NCBI GenBank assembly: GCA_963169105.1
Contig: OY720642.1
Span: forward strand, 22,624,965 to 22,688,964
Source of the DNA: Ceriagrion tenellum
Lineage: Eukaryota > Arthropoda > Insecta > Odonata > Coenagrionidae
Reading direction: 5' to 3'
DNA length: 64,000 nucleotides
Positions 11,650-25,039 of the stretch are shown one piece after another (position 1 is the first letter of the stretch; every line of letters begins with the position of its first letter). Under the pieces are notes generated by a model. The model was not told the origin of the DNA. It searched no databases and saw only the letters and a list, made by a program, of their open reading frames with translations. Position numbers and translations under genes: made by a program.

Positions 11650-11850
11650 TACTTGAGTGTCTTGTGGAGGGCACTTCAAGTGAAGTACTGCGCCTGTCGG
11701 ATGAGACGTTACACCGTGGTCCCCTAGGCGCCCTTCGTTAAGAGCAGGCTAATGCCGACGCCGGGTTTCCATCCACCCTTCCTCCATTACCTATCCCCTA
11801 TGGCGCAAATGGCCTTACCCGTCGGTAGCCTCCCAAAATGTCTAATCCAA
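11650..11850 (+). repeat. Dispersed repeat copy 1 (GGCTAATGC core family)
   Basis: The block with GTCCCCTAGGCGCCCTTCG, GTTAAGAGCAGGCTAATGC and a following CCATCCACCCTTCCTCC aligns well with 53575-53700, more than 40 kb away. It is probably the body of a SINE or similar non-autonomous element; the head of this copy is not clear. Confidence 0.65.
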
Positions 11851-14800
11851 TAATAAATATCAAAGATCATTTTCGGATGGGGATATCGCTTCGAACATCG
11901 AAATTGATTTTTACATTGCGATTATTCATCTTTCAAATTATTTTTTATTCACTCTTGAAGCCTTTATAAATATCTCAGGGACAGAAGACACCGTAGTAAC
12001 TGAATTGGTCAAAGTGCTTGACGTGCATGCGAAGAAACTGAGTAAATATATCTATTGAGGTTATTGATTTTTATTCGTGATCTTCGTAAATTTGTGGGTA
12101 ATTTTCACCTGCTTTGTTCCAACCCTCCTACCAATGGACTAGCTTTCTCAGCCATAGGCCAAGTTTTCGCAATTCGGTGCCACAGTTTATGCTTAGAATA
12201 TCCAACTAACAGTAATGAGAGATGGCGGTCGAGAAACACGAACAATCAAAGTTGAATTAAATTAAGGCGTTATAAAACTATTCTCGAGTAGAGGAAGTCT
12301 CCATCCCCAAATGGTTAAAATGTTTGCAACTGTGTATTTTGTTATTCAAAAGTAGAAGTGAACAAATTAGTCTATTGTTATTGTGGTAATAATACATGTA
12401 TACGTTTTAAAGTCGCAGCACAAAATAATCATGATTTTTGTGAAGGAAAGGTCATATAGTTCAATTTCAGTGAGCTCAGGAGTTTACCTAGTTCCCATGA
12501 GGTGTAAATGGTCGGAAAAAAGAGCTTCTTCGGGATTCAAGTGTGACCTAGAGAGAGCTTTGGAACCATCGCTTCATGTGTGATAATTATATGGTGTTGG
12601 GAATAATAAAAGGTTCATTTACCATCAACCGAAAAAACCTAAGAGCAAATTACTCAGTCACAGATCCAGTTTTATAGAGTCAGGCTAACGTTATGCGTGG
12701 AATAGCGTAGCCTTTACTTAAACTCGATGCATACAGCGTTGGGTTTTTATTGTAACATTAACGATTGCATTAGAATACTTGTAAGTTGAAGCGAGCGTTA
12801 TCATTGGGAGTTCGTGCTAACTTGACTCGCACTGAACTCGCAGATAAACATTATAGAGTAAGCGCTTAGAACCACCGTGTGCTCTTCTTTAAAACGTATT
12901 CCAGCACCAATTTATTTCAAACCCAAAATGCTTGGGAGAAAAAAAAACATCACCCAACGGCCTCGCTTTATCTCTCACTTGGTTCTCTACGCTGCTCGGT
13001 TACTTCTTTCCTCTTTTTTCTCGCCTGTTTTTCCCTCCGCTGAACTACAAGATATAAATCACCTCGGAAGTTGCGAGAGGATTAATGCACCGCGATATAT
13101 TAAAGGCCAAAGAGTCGTGGGATTAAAAGACCCTTTGCATGAAAAGTAGAAATGGAAATCAATCTAAATGTGAGCGTAATTTACTAAACGTCTCTCCCCG
13201 CGAACCCTCTTGCCTCCCACGTCTCCCGGTGCTCCTCTCTCTCGGACAGATTATATTTCTACTGCATCTACTTCATCTTACCTACCGTGTGCTCCATTGA
13301 TTGCGATAAAATTCAAAAAGCCATTTTTAAATGTCCCAATGAGTATATAAACAAAGCACCATAAAAAGAATACAAAAATAAAGTGATCCGTCCAATAAAA
13401 TTCTTCTTTTGTCTAGATAGATGGATAACTGGACGTTAAAGTATTTTCACAATGTCCTCTTTATGCTGATTTAAAAACACTTTGTGTTTTCCACACTTTT
13501 GCATTAACTGCCAACACTGTTTCGACATTTACGTCATTCTCATGTAGAATACATTTTCTGTAGTATCTGTATGTAAGGTATAAAGAGTTTTTAATCAACA
13601 TATTCACTAACTTCCACAAAGTGAACTCATCTACTATCAATTTTATAGTTTGCTGTATTTCCTGTATGTGAGAACACCAAACCCAGTCGTAGATTATTAA
13701 CTTTTTAGCTACAAATGTCTCGTATCTAACGCAAAATAGTGGGGGAAAGAGTTCGTTTGTCGCTCCATTTTATGCTTTTTAATCCGCCGACTTTTGATAT
13801 GAATTGAATCTCCAGTAAAGTATGCGTAACGTCACGAATAGCAGTTGCTTAGACTCTCCATAACGATGTTTGATTCCATGAAAAGTTATACTAATGTAAG
13901 GGAATGAAAAACTTAATATTTTTCAATCTTTCAAATAATAATTTTCGATCTTGTATTTGTGTGTCTCCTTTTTGTAACCACTATTAAAGTATGTATATCT
14001 CTGAGTCTTTTTTATATTTTGAATTAGTTTATTCACTGTATTGTAAACGTTTTATCGAAATTTGTAAACCATTTTGTTTTTGCTATCGTTTTTTGCATGG
14101 TTTATTTATTTGTCAGTAGCCCCAACACAGGATATTCCTTAGGGGCTATCTATGGTACTACCACTCTGTATTTCCTGAAAAGGAATCAAATTATTATTAT
14201 ATTATAATATAAAAAATTTATCTTTGTTTGAAGGTAAATATATATTTATATTTGTGATTATTATATTTATGAATGATTTATGACCAAAAATAAGTAAAAA
14301 TATTCCTTGTTGTTGTAAATTTATTGTGACCCATCCAAAGGGAAATTACAGAATGTAAATTATTTGTAAATAAATTTATTTATTTATTTATTTATGACAT
14401 AATTAATTCAAACGGAGTTATGTTGAAAACGCCTTGAATGCTTTACAATTATCCTCGTCTAGAGAAAATCAAATGCATTGCATAGAAACTTATATACTGG
14501 TTCCTTAATAGGTGTATCACAAGAATAGGTGGACTCTTGAAAAATGGAGACTATCCTAAAATTTGTACCCAATACTCTTCCTAATGTCAACTATGTCAAT
14601 TAATCTTTTACAGTCAAACTGTACAGTGGATCTTAAGGGCATACGCTTGCACATGCAGATGAACATTTGGTGCATACATTGACGTAGTTATTTTACGGTC
14701 CTCTAGACTAAAATTTGTCCTAACGACTTACTTCTCGAAGTTTACCTCCATGTTTCAAGTAAACTATAAACTCCTGCAAGTTTAGCGGAGCAGTCGAAAT

Positions 14801-15373
14801 GAGGGTTATCTAAGCCGAATGTGTCATTTTGAATCATGAAATATAGGGCAGAAGGTTTACTCATCCCTTTATTTTATTGCTTTGAGGTTCCCGTTTTTTG
14901 ATATGGCCGCGTTCCACTCGTGCCATAACCCAAACTCTTTCGGGAGAAGCAAGAGAAGGGTCGCATTAATGTTACGATCAACAATATTTTTATTGCTTTG
15001 CATCGCATCTTTACTACCCGAAATGGCGGATTTCATTTTTTACACTGGGGCACAAAGATACTCCCGCCATAAAACCATTTTGTTCCCCACCGTTTATTAC
15101 ATCCTTCAATTTCTTTCATGCAAATGCAACAGTTATCTCTTTCAGACCAAAAAATAAGATTTATGGACAGGAATATCCCGCCTTACGTGTTTTTTTTCGT
15201 TAGTTTAGAGAGAGCCATATTCCACGCTGATCCTCAAATGTTCCCTTGGAATTTTGAGGTCAGTCTTGCACTTATTCATTGCACTTACTCTTCCTTCGAA
15301 ATGAAATGGCTGATGGCATTCAATTAAATTTGAATTACATGGTTCTACTATCATGATATAGAATAGATATTCA
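11851..15373. other. Gene-free upstream region of Hr51, part 1
   Basis: This AT-rich DNA carries short open frames with no recognisable domain. The segment 14000-14400 resembles LINE 3' ends and is listed separately. I see no exon, RNA gene or clear regulatory block in the rest. Confidence 0.6.
14000..14396 (+). mobile_element. Possible LINE 3' tails ending in (TTTA)n
   Basis: A stem-forming segment, TAGCCCC ... GGGGCTA at about 14118-14148, is followed by CTGTATTTCCTGAAAAGG and AT-rich DNA. About 200 bp later a second segment ends in TAAATAAATT and a (TTTA) run at 14378-14396. Hairpin plus short tandem tail is typical of CR1-like LINE 3' ends. No coding tail is visible upstream. Confidence 0.4.
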
Positions 15374-15574
15374 GTCGGCCCTGGTGGCGGCGGGGTAAAG
15401 TCCTCGCCTGCTAACCCGAGGGTTGCGGTTTCGAGTCCCGCCTGGGTAGAATATTATCAGCCCAGGACATGGTTGTCTGTGTCTCGGCCGTTGTTACCGT
15501 TGTTCACCCGATGTAAAGTGGCCTAATGTGCTGTATTCGGGACAGTGAAAATATATATAATAAATAAATAAAAC
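15374..15574 (+). mobile_element. tRNA-derived SINE, copy A
   Basis: The head reads GGCCCTGGTGGCGGCGGGG, then TCCTCGCCTGCTAACCCG, then a B-box-like GGTTTCGAGTCCCGCC at 15427-15442, as in a tRNA gene. A body with GCCCAGGACATGG follows, and the element ends in an (AATA)n tail. The same head and body occur at 52254-52430. It is not a functional tRNA: the acceptor stem does not close. Confidence 0.8.
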
Positions 15575-18349
15575 ATCGGCGACTGTATTGAATATTTGAC
15601 AATATATCATCCCAAAGGCCATTGAGCGTTTTACAGAGCTATCAGTGGGTAGTTCAGTGGAATTTTACCATTTTTAATATGTGCAAAGAGAAGATTTTGT
15701 AGTTTTTGGGTTATTTCAAAACTTAAATTATTACGAAGGCTTTTGTGTTTATAATATAAACAAAATATGGCGCCCAATTCAGATTACGGTATTACATTTA
15801 GTTTTAATTTACAACTCCGCGATTCATACTATGAGAAACATTCGTTTTCCATTGAACTTTATGCAAGAAGGTACATCGAAAAGTTAAATTATACATGACA
15901 AAGGTAAATTGACATGCCTCTAAAGAAAATATCGATGGAAGAATATGAAAAGCAGGAGCGAAGGGGTTAACCCTCAGGTAATTAGCTCGTATATGCAAAA
16001 ATAGTTTTGGAATAATTACGCAGACATGTATAAGGTATTATTGAGTTTTTTACGTTCACATACGTTACCATGGCCAAATATAAAAGTTAATCCTTAAAAT
16101 AGTGATAAGCGTATTCTCCATTAGTTTACTAAGTTCGTATGTCAAAGAAGACTTTGTAGGTGGCCATCCACTTCAAATGACATCCTATTATTAGTAGGAG
16201 GAACATTGCCCTTTATCTTCCAGCCTCTACTAAGACGCATATCACGCTTGTACATTAAGACCATCGCATACACATCTATACATACTCGTAATCTCTTTCC
16301 TTATCGGAGTGGGTGCAGTCAAAGAACCTATGTATTACTTATCACCTCAGATGATGATAGACGTTAGAGCCAAACATATAATTGTCTGATATGATAAATA
16401 TTATCATACAAGAGGTCGAGAATAAATTAACTGTTAGTAATTAAGGCTTGGCTAAGCTGACAGGCTCTGCTTTCATTATTTTCTCAATGCTGCCTCATCC
16501 TCAAATATTTGTTTGCTTACGTCACATTCATCAACTGCTTCATTCACGCTCCCTTTTTACTAAGGCTCAAAGATTTCATCCTTTAAATAGTCCCCTCCAC
16601 CAATTCACCCATGATTTTCTCGGTCAACTTTATCCTCGCGCCAAAATCCGACATCACGAGTCTGTATTATTTTTGGGCTCATATCAATTCTTTTAACATG
16701 GCCACGCCAACGAAGTGGACTCAAAGAAAGAGATGGAATCATGAGGATGATTAAGGGACCGATGCAGAGGAATCATCAAGGTAATACTGCAAGGGGAGGG
16801 GGCATAAGTTTCTCGAACTATGCAGAAAGTTAGAAGAGAAGAGGACCATAACGAACGTCATACAGATAGGATGAACCAATTACAGCTGACATTACCTTAG
16901 CCACAGCGAATATGCGAGAAATATATTATAAAATTCAAGTAGAAAGGAGGGCCCCGCCAGTATAGCCAAGAGACGGATACACTGACCGAAACAATAGGGA
17001 TAATGGAAAGGATAGCATCAGCGCGTAGGATATTTTACACTGAAAAGAGAGCCGGTGGACTTTAGAGGACCAATCTTATTCCAGTATCCATTTTTTAGTT
17101 GCTTAAGCAAGGAGGAAAGAAAGTAGATGGAAGAGACTTTGAAGGAGGCAGAGGAGGTGGCTGGAGGGTATACAGTAGGATTATTTGGGTGTTGAATAGA
17201 GCGACGGAGTAGTGAATGTTGGGCAAGAGAGGTACAGGGAGAAGGTGAGTCTGGACACCATGAAGGAGGGTAAGAAATATGAAGAGCTCACATTTTCATC
17301 CACGTACGGCAGGGGTTGCTGTAAGAGGGGAATGATGAAACGTGTGATGCATGTAGACAAGTTAGTTGTCCCCTCCGTTTTTGTTGCAAAGGACACTAGA
17401 GCCAGGAAGGCAAGACTTACTGAACTCATTGGTAGGAATATGAATTAAACCGTTCAGAAGCATTTCTTTGTCCTACAAATGGAAAATAGGTGACAATGAT
17501 ATTTGTGGTGTCTACATGACTGATAACAATGATATTTGTCTCGTTAGTGTTACTGATCTCTTGCAAAAAATTGGATGGGAATCGCTTTCAGACCGTCGAT
17601 TGAAAATTAGACTCAATATTTTATGTAAATGCAAAACCAACTTAATTTCCGACGAAGCTATTATTATTTTACGAAATCCAACATGCTGAGGTAGATTAGA
17701 GAATGGACTAAGGGAAATTAAAATAAAATAAGGGAAATAGATAGTAGAACAGAAAGGTTTAACATGTCGTTTTTCCCGCGATTGATAAGAAACCATATGA
17801 ATGCGTTAAAACTTTGAAGTAGGTTAGCTGACAGGTATTGTAGCTGATTAATTCATGTGTACCCTAATGCAAGTTTCTGAATCTTCCGAGTTGTGCTAAC
17901 ACCATGTTTGAATGTTCCCTGCATGACTTTTGTGTCACGTTTTCATAGTTACATTATAGGTTATTTTAGTAGTTTCTGTGGTATTTGTAGTATACCGATA
18001 GTGTGATGGTTGTTGGTGAAAGTAAATTTCTTCACTATTGTTCATATTGGTGATGAGTCAGCCCTGCCAAATACCCTTCAGGTGGCAGATGTAGATGACA
18101 CTCACGAGTAACCAGTATTTCAAGAACTTCGTTTATGATTGCTGAAATGCGGGTAATATGGTGACATTCGTGACGCCGATTGTGGAGAAGGCGTACTGAA
18201 ATCTCAAGGATGGGAAGTGCGAGAGGTTAGTTCTTGAGTTCACCAATATTCTATGGTAGAACACCATCTTGATGATGATACATGGACCGTGGCACGATAT
18301 AAGGTCCAAGCCTCCAACAGCAGTCTCGTTGGCGTTCCTTATACCCCTT
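15575..18349. other. Gene-free stretch, mostly AT-rich
   Basis: Nothing recognisable was found. The part 16700-17450 is purine-rich with a few short frames that could be the remains of a transposon, but no family motif is visible. Confidence 0.55.
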
Positions 18350-18680
18350 AAATTCCTCCATTCACTCCGGCATCAACTGGCTTCGACCAACCCCTTCCGC
18401 GCCTTCCTCTCCTCCCACCTCTTCTTTCCCCCTCCACCCCCACCCTAATCCCCCCCCCGTCCAATGCAATCCCCGGCGTCATGAGGCAAGGGATCGCGCT
18501 CCGTATCGACCAATCCGGCGTCGCGCCCAATGGCAACGGACCTCTTGCGGGCGCCGCGGCGGCAAGCAGCGGGAGGGGTGGGGGGAAGTGGGGGAGGTAG
18601 GGGAGAAGTGGGAGGCAGGGAGCGGGTTTATGGGAATATTACTAGCGGGGGAGGGGAGAGGGGGGGGTAAGTTTTAGGAG
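18350..18680. other. C-rich to G-rich switched island
   Basis: The plus strand is pyrimidine-rich at 18370-18470 (CCCCACCC, CCCCCCC) and turns G-rich at 18550-18680 (GGGGTGGGGGG, GAGGGGAG). CpG-containing sequence lies between the arms. No coding potential beyond low complexity. Confidence 0.6.
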
Positions 18681-20095
18681 CATGCGTTGGAGGGATGTGC
18701 GGAATGGAAAAGAGAGAGGGGAGAATATTTGGCTCCTCGTACGCTCTTTGCAGTTTGCTCATTAGGAAAAATAAACGACTCTTCCATTTTCATACAACAT
18801 AAGAGTCAAATTCAAAAGTTGAATATTTTCTTGGGGGATGTTCGAATTAATAAAAATAAGAAAAACTCTGTAATTCGGAAGATGTGCACTGTATTAAGAA
18901 AGGCAAGAGGTTAGACGCTTATGAACAAAGAAAGATCGTCCTTCAAAAGGATTCTGGCTTCTCTTTTAAATATATAACTAATCTTAATCCCTCCCCCGAG
19001 CTACTAGTCACCTTACTTCTGTAATTCATTCCCCTTAAACATGATTACGCGCCATCTCACGAGAGAACGTGCACTTAACCCGGCCTTTCTCTCAATAGTC
19101 CACTCCTTCAACACCCCCTTATAAACCCCTGACTATTTATCTGCTCCATTCCCCCTCAGATTAATTGATATTTGCCCAAAAATTAATAAAACTCACTATA
19201 TCTGATGTTTTTGCAACTACAGGTTGTGCAGTATATTATGTAATGGGATAAACAAAGTCCGTCTTATTACCCAGAATAAGAGGCGCTTGCGACCACAGTC
19301 ACTATCATAACAAAAAGATAATAGTTCGAGCCACTATGGTTAATTCTTATCGGTAATGGTAACTTAACATAATTGGTTCTTACAAATATTTTAGTAAGGA
19401 TCTCAGAGAATGTCTGATGGGTTAGCATAGGAAGCAAGGAATATATCTCCCCATAGGTTAACGGTGGGATATAGGACATATTAAAAATATTGCCGATGCT
19501 ACTCAGTAGCTTTAAATTTTTTAAAAGAAGAAACTATTTTAAACCAATAATGTATTTAAAAGTTCTAAGATTCGCCGTGTTTTATTACCGTCATAGCCTT
19601 CATTAGTTCCGCGGTAGTAGTTGTTTCAAATTTCCCTCAAAGGAATTTCAGAGGAGTTATGAATACGCAAATGAATTCCATCATTGCAACGATTGGTCCT
19701 CTAATAAATCTGGTATCATCTGTTTGATCTAATCGGAACGTATGCGTTGATGACAATGAATGTATGACCCGTAAAGCCTTTCACGTGACAATAAAATCAG
19801 TCTTCGACATAGCTGGTCAAATTCTCAGAACTCAAGGATACATTTAATTTCCTTTCACATACCAACATATATTTTGCAATCTGACTCTTTATTTTCGGTT
19901 TTTCCCGTATCTCCACCCATGCCCAATGACTGAAATTTGAGTCATTAATCTTAAGTAACCGAGGAAAACAGTAAACGCGCGGCAAGTTGTATCCATCAGG
20001 GATACGGAAATCAAAGCTCCCGAGTTTAAAGAGATAAGCTTTGCACCGTCGCGTTTAACTCCCCGAGTTACGTCGCAGCGTCGCTCAGGGTTACC
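18681..20095. other. Gene-free stretch
   Basis: Mixed-composition DNA without repeats or frames I can assign. A short CpG-containing patch lies at 19980-20095, just before the next skewed island. Confidence 0.5.
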
Positions 20096-20725
20096 CCGAA
20101 AGGAGGTGGGGAGAAGAAGGGATGGGGGGGGGCGGGAGGCTTTTGGTGGTGAGGCAAGGGTGGGAGGAGGACGAGGGAGAGGTTGAGAGGGATAAGCTGG
20201 GCTCCTCTTCCATGGGTTTAAAATGATTCTGGAAGAAGCATCGTCGACCGTGGGGAGGCGGTGGGAGCGGGGGAGTTAGGCGAAGGGTGGATATGGGCTC
20301 GGGGGCGTGAAGCCAGAAGGCGCCCCTGGTTTTAGTAAAGGAGGGGCAAGGGTGGGGGGGGAGGAAGTGGATGCTGAGGGCTACAGAAGGGAGGGGGGAC
20401 GGGATTCGGTGGTAAAGTGGGGTGAGTGAGGAGAAAGGAGCAATTTGCGAAATTTCATTAGCATATCTATTACCGTGGGCCGACAACGCCTTCTCCGACC
20501 TCGGGAGGGAAGAGATTGGGAGGGGAGGGAATGGGGGATGTGTTTTAGAGTTTTCCTTCCCCTCTCCCGTTCCCCACCCCCTCCCACCACCCCTTCCACT
20601 GTATCTTCCACACCGGGGTCTCCCTTCACACTTTCAACCCGACTTACAAAAACCCTTGTTGGATCCCCTCCTCTCCGCTTACTTCCCACTTCACTCCTTC
20701 GGGGCGAGGGGTTGAGAGACCACGA
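20096..20725. other. Back-to-back G-rich and C-rich island
   Basis: Purine-rich plus strand at 20098-20430 and 20490-20545, then pyrimidine-rich at 20550-20710. The CpG-containing sequence between the arms (20440-20510) is of ordinary composition. Overlapping open frames on both strands are Pro/Ser/His-rich or Arg/Gly-rich and are composition artefacts. Confidence 0.6.
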
Positions 20726-20739
20726 GCGAACGATAGCGG

Positions 20740-20960
20740 AAGACAGAGTACAAAGGAAAAGGAAAAAAGCAAGGAAGAAAACACGATAGAATAGACAAGA
20801 GAGATGGGAATAGTTATAGAGGACAAAAAACAAATGTTACAGGATTAGAAGATAGAAGACAAGGAAAAGGGGAATGAAGAAAGTAAAGGAAGACGCAAGA
20901 AAGGATAGGAGAGAAGGGAATAGTGGAAGAGGGTAAAGAAACAAATGTAACGGATACGAT
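20740..20960 (+). repeat. Diverged tandem duplication, period about 110 bp
   Basis: Two purine-rich units share GGAAGA..., GAGAGATGGGAATAG/GAGAGAAGGGAATAG and ACAAATGTTACAGGAT/ACAAATGTAACGGAT in the same order. It is a simple local duplication that has diverged. Confidence 0.6.
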
Positions 20961-21430
20961 AAAGTTGTGGAACTACCGGATGAATAGTCAGGTGGAAGGC
21001 ACGAGAGAAACAGTTCTATGCGTCAGTAAAGGATGCTGATACATATGTAAATGAAATCCACTGAATGGCAAACAATGACATGGCAAGCTGCATAATAAAG
21101 AGGTAGTGGCATGACCCTTGGACGAACTCAATTTTTCAAAACGCCGTAAGTCCTCGAGGAGAATTTATTACAATCGATTCTAATGTATACAAATTCCTTC
21201 CCTCACGAGATAGGCCACTAGATTCCACATCGCTCCCACATGATTAAAATTCCCGCAAGATATAGAGGGTAAATGGGATGATTTATGATATTTATTGTAT
21301 TCATGACTCAATAAACGTCGGTACACAATAATGAACAAAAAGTGAAAACTAATGTAAAATAGCCATCAAAACTGTGAAACTTGGTGTAAAAGTTTATATA
21401 TTATCGTAAAGCATCCATCCTTTTTCTAAG

Positions 21431-21496
21431 CGTAGCCAGCGTACCCACCAGATATTCCCTGTCGGGAAACGTAGGTCATTTAGGAGGTATATACTC
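21431..21496 (+). repeat. Dispersed repeat pair, copy 1
   Basis: CGTAGCCAGCGTACCCACC, CAGATATTCCCTGTCGGG and AAACGTAGGTCAT recur in slightly changed form at 22971-23036. The unit is about 60 bp; its family is unknown to me. Confidence 0.65.
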
Positions 21497-21799
21497 AAGA
21501 AACTGAGTATATAAGATAGGCGATACATGAAGAAAGACATTTTTCACAGTTTCCTCTGATTTTCTGCACGAGTCACATTCGAAAAGAAACGCCTTGAAGT
21601 TGCAATAACTCCAAGTAGCTGGAGAAGTAGATTGGCCTGCTCAGAAGTACAGAAGTCGGAAAGTACGGGGAGCGAAAAAGGGTTACGACGACGCATCAAA
21701 GACAAGTAAATACAGAGAGATGATGGGCCACATCCGAATATTCAAAATTTTTGAGAACTGCAATCATATTTGGAGCTAACCCGCTTAAGCACCGGCATA

Positions 21800-22560
21800 A
21801 CCGAACAACCAGGGGGGAAGGAAGGCGAAGCGAATTTTATCTGGAGGGAAAATAAAAGGATAAGGGAAGGAGGGATGATGATGGGAGGAAGATGAGGGAT
21901 AAAGGAGGGGAGGGGAGGGGTGTGGGTGGCGAGGGGGGGAGCACTTTGACCCAAAGGAGATGTTTCCCAACTGAGACCTCTCCGGGAAATCTCCGTCCTC
22001 GAGTAAGAGGGCTTAGAGGGAGGATGATGACTCCTTCCCTCTTGAGAAGTGGAAGAAGACATTTGGGAAAGAGACGGGAGGAGGTTACGACGCCAAGAGA
22101 GGAAAAGGGAGGGTGGGGGGGGCGGCGGGAATGGAGGGGGTGGAGGGTTTGGGAGTGGGAAGAGCGTGTGGGCGGAGCAAGAAAGACATTCACTGCAAAT
22201 CCTCCTCCTCCTCCCCAACCCCCATTCCCGTCCTTATCCTTTCGCCCTTTCATTTCTTTAACGCGTTCGGGGATTTCTCACGCCAAAGTGTTTTCCGGGA
22301 GGCGGAGAGGGGGGCGAGGACCTGGAGAGGATCTCGCGCGGGGGTTTTTGGGAAGGGTGGACGGAAAGAGAGGAGAGGGGTGGAGGGTGAAAGGGCAACG
22401 AGGAGAGGATTGGAGGATTACTTTCCCACTCCCCCGTCTCACTTCCCCGCTTCACTTCCCCCTTCCCCTCCTCCACTCCATCAATCCTCCCACTTTCTCT
22501 CCCATTTCCTCGCTTCCTTCCTCTCTCATCGTCACTCACCCATTTACCTCTCCTCCGTCC
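21800..22560. other. Long G-rich island followed by a C-rich arm
   Basis: The plus strand is purine-rich from about 21810 to 22420, apart from a short pyrimidine block at 22200-22260, then becomes almost pure pyrimidine at 22420-22560 (CTTCCCC, CTCCTCC). Frames of up to about 270 codons are open here only because stop codons are rare in this composition; their products are Arg/Gly/Trp- or Pro/Ser-rich. Confidence 0.6.
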
Positions 22561-22970
22561 CTTTCCTCACGGCTCCTCTACGTTCTCTTCTATCATGGCG
22601 CCTTTTACACACATTCTGAAAAGCCTGATAGTTGGTTATTATGGGGGACGACCGACAACAGAGATCGTTTGTGCCATTGCGAACATGAGGGTAGCTTGAA
22701 AAGAGAATGATTACTTAGAGACTGGAGGATGAGTGGAGGGAAACCTGGCGTCAGAATTTGCCTAAACTTAAGGTCAGGCGCCAAGGGGACCACATTTTAA
22801 CGTTCCATACGACGTCCTACACTTGAAGTAGTATTGAAGTAGGGGTCGGAATCACGCAGATACTGCCATTATGACACAGAAGGAATTACATATGACGACG
22901 GAATTTCACCGATTCAGCCAGATACTATGCCAAGGTCGGAATTCAAAGTTCTCGGAATGAGAAGCTTCTT

Positions 22971-23036
22971 TTGTAGCTAGCGTACCAACCAGATCTTCCC
23001 TTTCGGGAAACGAAGGCATTAAGAAGGTATTCACTC
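22971..23036 (+). repeat. Dispersed repeat pair, copy 2
   Basis: Same motif order as 21431-21496 (GTAGCTAGCGTACCAACC, CAGATCTTCCCTTTCGGG, AAACGAAGGCATT), about 1.5 kb downstream in the same orientation, with scattered substitutions. Confidence 0.65.
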
Positions 23037-23619
23037 CAATTAGGCATACCTAAGTAGCTTTCTTTCAACTTAACTGAGAGCAAATATTGGCCTCTCAGTT
23101 TGATTTGGCGCAAGCTTCGTGGCGTATGGTCTGAATTTCGATTCCCGTGTCGCCTGCTGTTAACATTAAGGAAGTTTATTTTTGTCGGATGGCGTTTATT
23201 TTCGCCGCATTTTATGCATCCTTCGTATCTATGTAAATCTAAGATCGTAAGTTGTAATGTAATTTTGGTGGTTCTAGATACATTTTCAGTTTTTGGTGGT
23301 GGAATAACTCCTAATGGAGGCCAAAAAGGGGAATCACGTAAAATCAATGATCATATTACATCTTGGGTACACCATAAACATGACACAAAAGTGGCTCAGT
23401 CAATGGCAATACACAAATGTAATGGAAAGAGAAACTATAATACCTAACCTCAGTCAATGAGCTCTTAAAAGATCATCAATATCATGATTAAGGCTTGATT
23501 TTTGGGATCAATATTTTTGATTGAAGAGATTGAAATTTTCCAATTGATACTTTGAATAAATCTTAACCACCAATTCCAAAGCCCATTCTCTCGGTGAGCG
23601 CAGAGCGCATAGTAATTAG

Positions 23620-23710
23620 ACCTGGAAAGGTGCCGCTCTACCGGATATGAAACCAGGACCTATGGTCAGAGCTCCGAAGATCGAGTTACTTGACCGGAGT
23701 GCCGTAAAGT
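23620..23710 (-). mobile_element. tRNA-derived SINE remnant
   Basis: Read on the minus strand, GTCCTGGTTTCATATCCGG resembles a B box and is followed by TAGAGCGGCA. The SINE at 42133-42240 has the matching TTTATATCCCGG and AAGAGCCGGCA, so the two are probably related copies. The A box is poorly preserved. Confidence 0.5.
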
Positions 23711-25030
23711 TTCTTATAAGCTTATTATTTATAATACAAATTTGCTTTTTCAATTCAAAGCAGTATTCATGATTAACTATGTCTATCTATAATGGGCAAT
23801 GGGCTTCCCATAAGGTGTTGATTGTGTTGGTAAACCATACGATCTGAGTCTGCTCGCATCAGAACTTTCAGATCGGTCGGAGTTCAGGTCGACCTGGTAT
23901 GTGTCGATAAACGTGTTTTTGGTTCCCGTTCACAAACATCACTTATCGAATCGACCTGTTTTCTACGCTCAAAATATTTGGACGAGTCCTGAATCGTCAT
24001 CCCCAGTTCCCCAAGGGCAAACAATGGTAATTAAATATGCTATGAACAAATAAACGTTTCGTTACAGACGGAAGGGATAATATACTGAGAACACCAACTC
24101 CAATCAGCTTTCTGAAGCCCCGCGGGAAATCTCTGAAGGCGCTCCCGCAGAGGAGGGTTTCTGTCCCTTACATTGCCTCACAACAAAACGCAACGCTTCT
24201 AATCTTATCTCCTGCTCTCTTTACTCCCAAAAGTCTCTCGTGTCCCTATCTATCCCACATTTTTCATCAATCTCCATACTGCACATCCTTTTTCCTCCGA
24301 CTGCCAGCATTTTTCCCTCTATTCTTTCAATTCTTGGTCAATACCTTACCATCAAAAAAAGCCTCGAGAGACCAGAAGGTGGGACTGTCATTGGAGGAAC
24401 TGGCTTGGTTGCCACTAGAGACTATCGGCTGTATTCATCATTTTGATAGGCCAATGCAAAGTAATTTTTTTGTTCTCGCCCATTAAAACCATGGTGTATG
24501 GCGTTGATTTAGCGGTAACTAACGTTGGATCCAGCGCCCAAAGAAAATTAAAGAAAGCTCTCCAGCTTAAATTCTTAGATTTAACACATGGTGAAGCCAC
24601 ATTTCTCAAGTTCTGATCCATTCGAATCCTCAATTTGATCAGATCTTAGAGTAGCTTTCTAAATTACGCCTTAACGACAAATCTGTGATTAAGGCTACTG
24701 AAAGGCATAGGTAAGCATTAAACTTCACAACGGACGAAAAATACTACCCTTGTGAGGCCTCCCATTGTTTCCTCAAAAAGCATTTGGAAACCAGCGAAGA
24801 ATGATGAAATCAGTAGAATGAAAATAATAGAAATGTCAGCCGATCGCTTCTCTCAAATCTTGGAGCATGAAGGAAACTTTTAACTTTTGCTTTTAGCTTT
24901 ACCAATGAATGAGTTGGGAGATGTGTCTCGGGAGGCAATACGCATGGCTATGGATTGCCAGAAAATCTCAAATGGCACAACTTAATGGGTGGCTTAGAGG
25001 ATATAACCCTTTCACAACATATAACAGAAG
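23711..25030. other. Gene-free stretch
   Basis: Nothing identifiable beyond short chance frames. Confidence 0.5.
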
Positions 25031-25039
25031 AGACGAAAT

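Noticed and set aside
15376..15445. Functional tRNA gene
   Set aside because: Boxes are present but the acceptor stem does not pair, and a SINE body and tail follow; a second copy exists at 52254.
17181..17450. Purine-rich segment as a transposon coding remnant
   Set aside because: Product resembles no family I know, and no repeat partner is in the window.
21892..22710. 272-codon plus-strand frame
   Set aside because: Arg/Gly/Trp- then Pro/Ser-rich product in a purine/pyrimidine island with few possible stop codons; no domain.
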